Shown piece by piece: positions 44,683-52,500 of a stretch of 64,000 nt of DNA. The number at the start of each line of letters is the position of its first letter. Position 1 is the first letter of the stretch. Made by a program: the position numbers and the translations under genes. This DNA comes from Ancylobacter crimeensis (GTDB lineage: Bacteria > Pseudomonadota > Alphaproteobacteria > Rhizobiales > Xanthobacteraceae): contig NZ_JALKCH010000004.1 in NCBI RefSeq assembly GCF_023016805.1, positions 351,954 to 415,953 of the forward strand, read 5' to 3'. The notes under the pieces are model-generated. The model searched no databases, was not told the origin of the DNA, and was given only the letters and a program-made list of their open reading frames with translations.

Positions 44683-44860
44683 GGGTGCAGCCCTTCCTTT
44701 GCAGACGAATCATCCCCGCCAGCATAGGCGCCTGCCGCGTGCGGCGGAAAAGGGTGCGAACGGCGTCGCGGGGAAACCACACCGGCCAAGGATAATGCAT
44801 GCCCTGCCAAAGGTTTGCCGTGTGTATGGGCGTAACGGCTCGACGATGGCGCCGCCCATC

Positions 44861-44876
44861 GTTAAGAGAGGTTAAG
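44861..44876. promoter_or_regulatory. direct GTTAAG repeat upstream of the Mla operon
   Basis: GTTAAG at 44861-44866 and again at 44871-44876, spaced one DNA turn apart, lies ~100 nt before the MlaE-type gene. Tandem 6-nt half-sites at 10-bp spacing are typical of response-regulator boxes. It is also close to a CtrA box (TTAA-N7-TTAA), except that the spacing is 6. A regulator is not proven. Confidence 0.35.
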
Positions 44877-44974
44877 CCAGTCGGAACCTGCTTCGACGGC
44901 CCGTTGCGGCGCTCGCCCTTGCCGGGCCTACCGCGCCTCGACACCCGATTTCGTCCTGTCCCCGGGAGCCTCGT

Positions 44975-46126
44975 TTGGGAGCCGCCGAAGCCCCGCTTCT
45001 CGCCATCGCGCGCCACGGCAGCGAATGGACCTTTGTCGGCAGCGGTCGCTGGCTGGCCACGCAGGGCCGTGCCCTGGAGGGCGCGGTGGACAATGCGGTG
45101 ACCGAAGCCCGCGGCGCGGAGAACAGGGGACCGGTCCGGGTCGATCTCTCCGGCGTCGAGCGGCTCGACACCGTGGGCGCGGTGCTGCTGGACCAGCTTG
45201 TGCGCGGCCTGAAGGATGAGGGCTTCGCGCCGGAGGTGGAGGGCCTCGATCCCCGTTTCCAGCCGCTGCTGGAAGAGGTGGAGCGCGGCGGACATGCGGT
45301 GCCGCCGGCCCGCAAATACGTCAATCCGATCGTCGGCGGCCTTGAGGTCGTGGGCCGCGCCGCGGCGGAGACGGGGCACGACGCGCTTCAGTTCCTCGGC
45401 TTCGTGGGGCAGGTGGTCATCGCGCTGCTGCGCGTCGTCGTTCGTCCGGCGAGCTTCCGCTGGACCTCGATGGTCTTTCACCTCGAGCGCGTCGGACTCC
45501 GTGCGGTGCCGATCATCGCGCTCATCACCTTCCTCATCGGCTGCATCATCGCCCAGCAGGGCATTTTCCATTTCCGCCGCTTTGGCGCGACCACCTATGT
45601 GGTCGACATGGTCGGCATCCTCACCCTGCGCGAGCTGGGCGTTCTCATCGTCTCGATCATGGTTGCCGGCCGCTCCGGCAGCGCCTTTACGGCGGAGCTC
45701 GGCTCGATGCGGATGCGCGAGGAGGTCGACGCGCTGCGGGTAATGGGTTTCGACCCCATCGAGGTCCTGGTGTTACCGCGGCTTGTCGCGCTCATCATCG
45801 CGGTGCCGATGCTCGCCTTTCTCGGCAGCATGTTCGCGCTGTTCGGGGGCGGGCTGGTGGCGTGGGTCTATGGCGCGATCTCGCCGGCGATCTTCACCAA
45901 CCGGCTGCGAGAGGCGATTTCGCTGACCACCTTCGAGGTGGGCATGATCAAGGCACCTTTCATGGCCGCGATCATCGGCATCATCGCTTGCATGGAGGGA
46001 ATGCGCGTCGGGGGCAGCGCCGAATCGCTTGGCGCACACACCACGGCTTCCGTGGTGAAGGCCATCTTCCTGGTCATCGTGGTGGACGGCCTGTTCGCCA
46101 TGTTCTTCGCCGCCATCAACATGTGA
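44975..46126 (+). CDS. mlaE: MlaE-family ABC permease with N-terminal STAS domain
   Basis: 383 residues. The N-terminal ~110 form a STAS-like domain (ESG-type block VDLSGVERLDTVGAVLLDQL). The rest is an inner-membrane permease with about five helices, showing the Mla family blocks FLIGCIIAQQGIFHFRRFGA and MVAGRSGSAFTAELGSMRMR. It starts with TTG at 44975 behind GGGAG. In this operon it forms the channel of a phospholipid transporter with the ATPase and MCE protein. The fused STAS domain is widespread in Mla permeases outside E. coli, where MlaB is separate. Confidence 0.92.
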   Translation: MGAAEAPLLAIARHGSEWTFVGSGRWLATQGRALEGAVDNAVTEARGAENRGPVRVDLSGVERLDTVGAVLLDQLVRGLKDEGFAPEVEGLDPRFQPLLEEVERGGHAVPPARKYVNPIVGGLEVVGRAAAETGHDALQFLGFVGQVVIALLRVVVRPASFRWTSMVFHLERVGLRAVPIIALITFLIGCIIAQQGIFHFRRFGATTYVVDMVGILTLRELGVLIVSIMVAGRSGSAFTAELGSMRMREEVDALRVMGFDPIEVLVLPRLVALIIAVPMLAFLGSMFALFGGGLVAWVYGAISPAIFTNRLREAISLTTFEVGMIKAPFMAAIIGIIACMEGMRVGGSAESLGAHTTASVVKAIFLVIVVDGLFAMFFAAINM

Positions 46127-46133
46127 GGGCGGC

Positions 46134-46988
46134 GTGCAGCAGACCCGGACCGACACCATCCAGAATGAGCCGATCCCGCGCGGCGAACCGATCATCCGCG
46201 TGCGCGACGTGGTGGTGGGCTTCGGCTCGCGCACCATCCTCAAGGGCCTGTCGCTCGACGTGAAGTCAGGCGAGATCCTCGGCTTCGTCGGCGCTTCGGG
46301 CGGCGGCAAGTCGGTGCTGACACGCACGATCCTCGGGCTGGTGCCGAAGCGGTCCGGCACGGTGGAGGTGTTCGGGCAGGATCTCGACACGCTGGACTGG
46401 CGCCAGCGCCAGGCGCTGGAGCGGCGCTGGGGCGTACTGTTCCAGCAGGGCGCGCTGTTCTCCTCAATGACGGTGAAGGAGAACATCCAGTTTCCGATGC
46501 GCGAATATCTCGACATGTCGCAGAAGCTGCTGGACGAACTCGCCATCGCCAAGATCGAAATGGTCGGCCTCAAGGCGGATGTCGCCGAGAAGGCGCCTTC
46601 CGAGCTTTCAGGCGGCATGATCAAGCGGGCGGCGTTGGCCCGGTCGCTGGCGCTGGACCCTGAGATTCTGTTTCTCGACGAGCCGACGTCCGGCCTCGAC
46701 CCGATCGGCGCCGGCGAGTTCGACGATCTGATCGCGACCCTGCAGCACACTTTGGGGCTGACCGTGTTCATGGTGACCCACGATCTCGACAGCCTGCACA
46801 GCGTCTGCGACCGGGTCGCCGCGCTGGTGGACGGCCAAGTCGCCGCCGTCGGACCCATCGAGAGCATGCTGGAATCGAAGCAACCCTGGATTCAGGCCTA
46901 TTTCCATGGCAAGCGGGCACGTGCCGCGGGAATCGGCGTTGATAATGAGCGCGCCGGTAGCGGCGCGCGCAACGGCGCGGGAGTGTGA
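46134..46988 (+). CDS. mlaF: MlaF-type ABC ATPase
   Basis: 284 residues. The Walker A is GASGGGKS (about residues 53-61), the ABC signature LSGGM follows, and the Walker B block is EILFLDEPTSGLDP. The D-loop TSGLDPIGAGEF is the MlaF form. It powers phospholipid movement by the MlaE-type permease. The start is GTG at 46134, 7 nt after the permease stop. Its end overlaps the MCE gene in GTGA (46985-46988), so translation is probably coupled. It has an extra ~20-residue N-terminal tail. Confidence 0.93.
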   Translation: MQQTRTDTIQNEPIPRGEPIIRVRDVVVGFGSRTILKGLSLDVKSGEILGFVGASGGGKSVLTRTILGLVPKRSGTVEVFGQDLDTLDWRQRQALERRWGVLFQQGALFSSMTVKENIQFPMREYLDMSQKLLDELAIAKIEMVGLKADVAEKAPSELSGGMIKRAALARSLALDPEILFLDEPTSGLDPIGAGEFDDLIATLQHTLGLTVFMVTHDLDSLHSVCDRVAALVDGQVAAVGPIESMLESKQPWIQAYFHGKRARAAGIGVDNERAGSGARNGAGV

Positions 46989-48286
46989 CGCTGATGGAAA
47001 CACGCGCCAACTACACCATCATCGGCATCTTCACGCTCGCGGTGATCGCGGCGGCCTTTGCCTTCGTGTGGTGGTTCAACAGCTCGGCCAACCGCGGCCC
47101 GCGCACCAGCTACGACGTCATCTTCGATGGTCCGGTAAGCGGCCTGCAGCGCGGATCCGGCGTGACCTTCAATGGCATTCCGGTCGGCGAGGTGACGGGG
47201 CTGCGGCTGGACGACGTGGACCCGCGCAAGGTGATCGCCACGATCTCCGTGCCGCCGGACACGCCGGTGAAGTCGGACACGCGGGCCGGCCTCGATGCCC
47301 AGGTGCTGACCGGGATCTCCTCCATCGGCCTTGTCGGCGGCACCCCCAATGCCGCGCCGCTGCCCCCCGCGCCGGACGGCAGGCTGCAGCGCATCCACGC
47401 CGATGCCTCCGCGGTGCAGGACCTGATGCAGGGTGCCCGCGAGGTGATGGGCCGGGTCGACGACATCGCCCGCCGCGTCAACCAGCTGCTCACCGACAAT
47501 GAGGGTCACATCAATTCCGTGATCGCCAATGTCGACAAGTTCTCCAAGGCGCTTGGCGACAATTCGGACAACATCAACGCATTCCTCGCGGATGTCGGCA
47601 ACGCCGCCAAGCGCATCGACCAGCTCGCCCAGTCGCTCGAGGACATCACCAAGGCGGTGGATCCGAACAAGGTGAGCAATACGGTGAGCAATATCGACAC
47701 GTTCACCACGCAGCTCGCCGCCTCCAGCGACAAGATCAAATCCTTCATCGACGATGCGAGCTCGATTGCTGCGACCTTCCGAGGCTTCTCGGCGCAGCTC
47801 GGGACGACCGTCAGCCGGATCGACCAGATCACCGCGGCGGTGGACCCCTCGAAGATCGGCAAGGCGGTGGACAATTTCCAGGTGTTCTCGCAGACGCTGG
47901 CGAACCGCTCGGGTGACACCGACGCGCTGCTGCGCAATGCATCCGAGCTTTCCGGCAAGCTGAACGGCATGGCGGCGAAGCTCGATTCCATCCTGACCAA
48001 CGTCAACGACATGACCTCCAGCAAGGACGGCCAGACCATGTTCGGCCAGATCTCGGCGGCGGCGGAAGAGGTGCGCAGGCTTGCCGCCAATCTCGACGCC
48101 CGCACGTCGGAGCTGTCGAAGAATCTCAACCAGTTCACCGGCCCGGGCCTGCGCCAGTACGAGGCGCTTGCGGCAGACGGACGTCGCACCCTGGCCGACA
48201 TCAATCGCGTGCTGGGCAATCTGGAGCGCAATCCCCGCCAGTTCCTCTTCGGCGGTTCGAGCGTTCCCACCTATCGGGGGCGCTGA
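46985..48286 (+). CDS. mlaD: MlaD-type MCE-domain lipid transport protein
   Basis: 433 residues. One N-terminal membrane helix (about 10-30, YTIIGIFTLAVIAAAFAFVW) precedes an MCE domain (about 40-120) with FDGPVSGLQRGSGVTFNGIPVGEVTGL. A long helical, repetitive region follows (about 150-390, with many DNSDNINAFLADVGN-type helices). The E. coli MlaD is ~180 residues, so the long tail is the layout of the PqiB/YebT or single-MCE, long-helix type, which can bridge the periplasm. It should form a hexameric lipid channel. The ATG at 46994 is an alternative to the overlapping GTG. Confidence 0.9.
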   Translation: MTLMETRANYTIIGIFTLAVIAAAFAFVWWFNSSANRGPRTSYDVIFDGPVSGLQRGSGVTFNGIPVGEVTGLRLDDVDPRKVIATISVPPDTPVKSDTRAGLDAQVLTGISSIGLVGGTPNAAPLPPAPDGRLQRIHADASAVQDLMQGAREVMGRVDDIARRVNQLLTDNEGHINSVIANVDKFSKALGDNSDNINAFLADVGNAAKRIDQLAQSLEDITKAVDPNKVSNTVSNIDTFTTQLAASSDKIKSFIDDASSIAATFRGFSAQLGTTVSRIDQITAAVDPSKIGKAVDNFQVFSQTLANRSGDTDALLRNASELSGKLNGMAAKLDSILTNVNDMTSSKDGQTMFGQISAAAEEVRRLAANLDARTSELSKNLNQFTGPGLRQYEALAADGRRTLADINRVLGNLERNPRQFLFGGSSVPTYRGR

Positions 48287-48288
48287 GG

Positions 48289-48966
48289 ATGGCGGGCAGG
48301 GATCGCGACGTGGCAGGACGGGAGGCGCGAAGCGTGGGGCAGGAACCGGGTAGGGCGCGGAACAGGCCTGTGCTGGCCCGCACGGCGGCGTTCATGGTGC
48401 TGGGCCTTGCGGCGACGGGGCTTGGCGGTTGCGCCGCGCTGCTGGGCGGCAACCAGGCCGTGCCGACCTTCGACCTCAGCGCGCCGCGCGCCGTTCCCGT
48501 GGAGCGGACAGGGGTCCGCGTTCTGGTGATCTCCGACCCCACCTCGCTGGCGGTGCTGAACACCGAGAAGATCGTGGTGGAGCCGCAGCCGGGACAGGTG
48601 GCCTATCTCGGCAATGCCCAGTGGAGCGACCGGCTGCCGCCGCTGTTCCAGGCGCGCCTGATCGAGACCTTCGAAAACAGCAGCCGCGCCCGCTCGGTCG
48701 CGCGGCCGGGCGATCGCGTCACCGCCGACTATGTGCTGCTGACGGATATAAGAAGCTTCGGCTTGCAGACCTTTGCCAGCCCGGAAGCGGTGGTCGAGGT
48801 TTCGGCCAAGATCGTCGACGACCGCGCGGGGCGCATCGTTGCCGCGAAGGTGTTTACCGGCCGTGCGCCTGCCGGGAGCAGCAGCGGGGCCGAGGCCACG
48901 CGAGCGCTGGACGCGGCGTCGGATCAGGTCTTCATCGAATTGGTGAAGTGGGCTTCGGGCTACTGA
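48289..48966 (+). CDS. PqiC-like auxiliary lipoprotein of the lipid transporter
   Basis: 225 residues. A lipobox LGGC (residues 45-48) follows a hydrophobic segment, but the N-terminal ~33 residues are basic and unusually long for a signal peptide. A later start is possible but not obvious, and the ATG at 48289 is only 2 nt after the MlaD-type gene. The mature part (PTFDLSAPRAVPVERTGVRV ... ) fits the ABC-type transport auxiliary lipoprotein family (PqiC/DUF330). It would sit in the outer membrane as a partner of the MCE protein. Confidence 0.83.
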   Translation: MAGRDRDVAGREARSVGQEPGRARNRPVLARTAAFMVLGLAATGLGGCAALLGGNQAVPTFDLSAPRAVPVERTGVRVLVISDPTSLAVLNTEKIVVEPQPGQVAYLGNAQWSDRLPPLFQARLIETFENSSRARSVARPGDRVTADYVLLTDIRSFGLQTFASPEAVVEVSAKIVDDRAGRIVAAKVFTGRAPAGSSSGAEATRALDAASDQVFIELVKWASGY

Positions 48967-49465
48967 GGCTCGCGGCCTTCGTGATGATCCAACGACAGCC
49001 GATGCAATGCCGCGCGCGACGCGTGCGGCGTTTTTCATGTGGCAGTTGCGGATCGTGTGAGGCGGGTAGGCAGGCCTTGCGCGCCCTCCGGCAGTGCAAC
49101 CCGCATGACGGCTCGCGCGTCCGCAGATACCGTTGATCCCGAGAACGGCCGGCGGGCCATCGCCGGCCCTGTCCTGCGGCCGTGTCCGGCTTTCCAGACG
49201 CCGGCATGGACGAGGTTTGACCGCGCGCCGGACGGTGTTCAGGGATGCCAAGGACCTTTTCCGAAGGCGTCCGGCATCGAGGCCGCAGGCGTGCTCCGCT
49301 CACATGGCCACGCCCGGCGTCGGCATCCGCGCTCCCCGCTCTCGGCATCCCTATCGCGGGCTTGTACCGGGCGATAACGATCCACCACGCGCCTGCGGGC
49401 GAACAGAGGCGCACGGAAGGGCCGTGGATCGGTGAGCTGATCCGGGAACGCCAACGACCAAAAGA
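48967..49465. other. intergenic region between the Mla operon and the giant coiled-coil gene
   Basis: About 500 nt with no credible gene. Open frames here have no ribosome binding site or known protein. Nothing stands out except the terminator at its end. Confidence 0.5.
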
Positions 49466-49492
49466 AAAAGGGCCCCATCGAGGGGCCCTTTT
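49466..49492 (-). terminator. intrinsic terminator of the giant coiled-coil gene
   Basis: AAAAGGGCCCC (49466-49476) pairs perfectly with GGGGCCCTTTT (49482-49492) around a 5-nt loop. Read on the minus strand, it is followed by TCTTTTGG and lies 22 nt past the stop of the 1775-codon gene. It can also stop the plus-strand transcript. Confidence 0.9.
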
Positions 49493-49514
49493 CGTTCCTG
49501 CGCCATCCGCACGC

Positions 49515-52500
49515 TCAGTCGAAACGACCGGCGGCGTGGGCGAGCATCGTGTAGACCTTGCCGGTGTCGGAGGTCACATAGCTGCGGGCCAGCTGCTGGC
49601 CGCGCTCCTCGCGGGAGACACGGTCGAGCAGGCGCTCGAACTCCGACAGATAATGGTCGACCGTCTCGCGGAATTCAGGGTCGCGGCGATATTTGCGGCG
49701 GATGTCGTCGAAGGTCTGCTGGCCCTGCATGGTGTAGAGCCGGCGGGTGAAGACATTGCGCTCGCCGCGCTTGTAGCGGTCCCAAAGCTCGACCACGGCC
49801 TCGTGGTCGATCATCCGGGCGATGTCCACGGAGAGCGAGTCCAGCGACTCGATGGAGTGCTGGACCGGCCGCTCCGGCTCGCCCGTGCGGCGCGACAGGT
49901 TCGGCCGGGCGGCCTCCTGGCGCGGCGCCTCTGGCCGGGGAGCCTCCTGGCGCGGCGCGTCGCCTTCGTCGGAGGCGCGGGCCAGCAGGTCGGACAGCCA
50001 GCCCGTGCGACTTTCGCCCTCACTCGCTGCCGGACGGGGAGCGGGCTCACGCGGCTGCGGCGCGGCGGGACGGTAGCTCGTCTCGCGCGGCTCGGGCCGT
50101 TGGTAGGCGCGCGTCGGCGTCGAGGTGGTGGTCTCGGTCCGGGTGCGCCCCGTGGCCGGTGTGGCATCCACGAGGTCGAGGGTGCGGCCCTGCTTGGCGA
50201 CGATGTCGTTCAGCTCAGCCAGCGCCTTGATCTGCTCGGCGACGGCACGCCGCATGGTGGCGGCGGTGGCCTCGGTCTCGCTGGGTAGTTCGAAGACGCC
50301 CTTCTTGAGCTCTTCGCGGGTCGACTGCAGCAGGTTCTGGATCTCCTCGGTGGAGGTGCGCATCTCGCGCGTCACGTCGAGGAAGCTGCCGCTCGCCTTC
50401 TGCATGAGCGCGGTGACCTCGGCGACCGCGGTCTCGTAGGCACCGCGCAGGGCGTCGGTGGTGCGCTCGCGCTCGGTCTCGGCGAGCACCCGGAGCTTCT
50501 CCTGCTGCTCGCTGAGCGACTCCGCCGTCTGCTGCGAGGAATCGGCCACGAGACGGGCGATGTCCTCGGCGCGGGTCTCGGCGGTGTGCAGGGTTTCCTC
50601 CAGCGTCTGCGCGAAGGTGCCGAGGCGGTGGCCGAGCTGGTCAGCCTTGCCCGACAGGGTGTCGGCAAGGCTGACGATGCCCGCGCCGCGCTCGCTGAGC
50701 GTAGCGTCGATCTTCTCATGCGCCTCGCCGAGCGTGGCAGCGACGTGCGAGATGACCGTCGTCTGCTCGGTGAAGCGCTGGGCCAGGTCGGCGACCTCAT
50801 GCAGCACGCCGTTGGAGACGTTCTGCAGGCTCTTGATCTGGCTGTCCATGCGGTCGGAGGAGAGGCTGGTCGATTCCTCCACATGGGTGATGGTGGTGCG
50901 GAAGGTCTCCAGCCGCTGCGCCATGGCGCTCTCGATGGTGCCGAGATTGCCGGCCGCGTCGGACAGGACGACCTGCAGCGACTCGTTCATCTGGGCAAGC
51001 TGGCCGAGCACGTTGTTGATCTCGGTGCGCAGCGTCTCGTTGGTGTTTGCGAGCTCGGTGACCGTGGCGCGGCTGGTGGCCGCGATGGATTCCACGATGC
51101 CAGCGGTCCGCCCCTCGATGGCACCGAGCAGTTCTTCGCTGACGCGGCCGATCTCGCCGGAGGCGCTGGTCGCGGTGCGGTTGATGGCCGAGACGAGGCC
51201 GCCGGTGCGCTGCTCGAGGTCCTGCAGCAGTTCCTGGCTGGCGCGGCCCATCTCGCCGCTCGCCTCGCTGGCGGTGCGCTCGAACAGCTCAACCGCGGTG
51301 GCGGTGCGCTGGTCGATCGCGCTGAGCATGTCCTCGCTGGCGCGCAGGATCTGTTCGGTGCGCCCCCCGGTCGCCGTTTCGAAGGCGGCGACGATGCTGC
51401 CGGTGTGCTCGTCGAGGGTACGCACCAGCTCGTCGCTGACGCGGCCGATATCCGCCACGGCGGAGCCGCGGGTGGTCTCGATCGCGCTGATGAGGCTGCC
51501 GGAGCGGTCCTCGAAGGTGCGAAGCAGCTCGTCGCTGACGCGACCGATGTCCTCGACCGCGACGCTGCGGGTCTGCTCGATGGCCTGGATCAGGTTGCCA
51601 GAGCGGCTTTCCAGCGACTTGACGAGCTCGTCGCCGGCGCGGGCGATATCCTCGACCACGTGACCATGGGTCTGCTCCAGCGCCTGGGCCAGGCTGCTGC
51701 GGTGCGTGTCGAGCGCGGCGAGAACGTCGCCGCTCGCACGGTTGATCTCACCGGCAATGCCGACGCTGCGGTCGTTCAGCGCGGCGAGGAAGCCGTTGCT
51801 GCCCTCGTCGACCACCTTGGCGAGTTCCGAGGTGCGGGCCTCGAACAGATCGGCGATGGCGCCGGCACGTTCGTCCAGCGACCGGCTGACATTGTCGACC
51901 AGCGTGTTCAGCGTGCGTTCCACGGTGCCGGCCTCGGTGCGCAGCACCGAGGTTACGCTCTCCATGCGGGTGGCGAGAGTGTCGGCGACGCCCTGGCCGC
52001 GCACCTCGATGGAGGTGGCGACGCTTTCGAGCCGGCCGACCACGGCCTCCTCGAAGCGGCTGACGCGGGCGTCCAGGGTGCCGGCGATCTCCAAAGCGCG
52101 GTTGCCGAGCGTGCGATCGGCATGCTCGATCCGCTCGCTGAGCGATTCGGTGACGATCTTGGTGCGCTCGGCAAAGAAGCCGTCCAACGTCGCGAGCGAG
52201 CGGTCCATCGAGTCGCTGGCGAGCTTGGTGCCTTCGCTCACGGAACGCGCGAATTCGGAGGTGCCGCTGGACAGCGCCTCGTTCAGTTCGCGGGCACCGC
52301 GGCCGAGCGTGTTGTCGAGCGAACCCAGATGCTGTTCCAGCGACTGGGAAATTTCGGTGTTGCGCTCGGAGACCCGGTCGTCAAAGGTCGACAGGGTCTG
52401 TTCGAGCGCATTGGCGAGCAGATCCACGCGGTCGGAGAGCTGGCCGATGAGATGCGAGCCCTGGTCCCGCAGCGTGTCGTCGAAGGCACGCAGATTGCCG

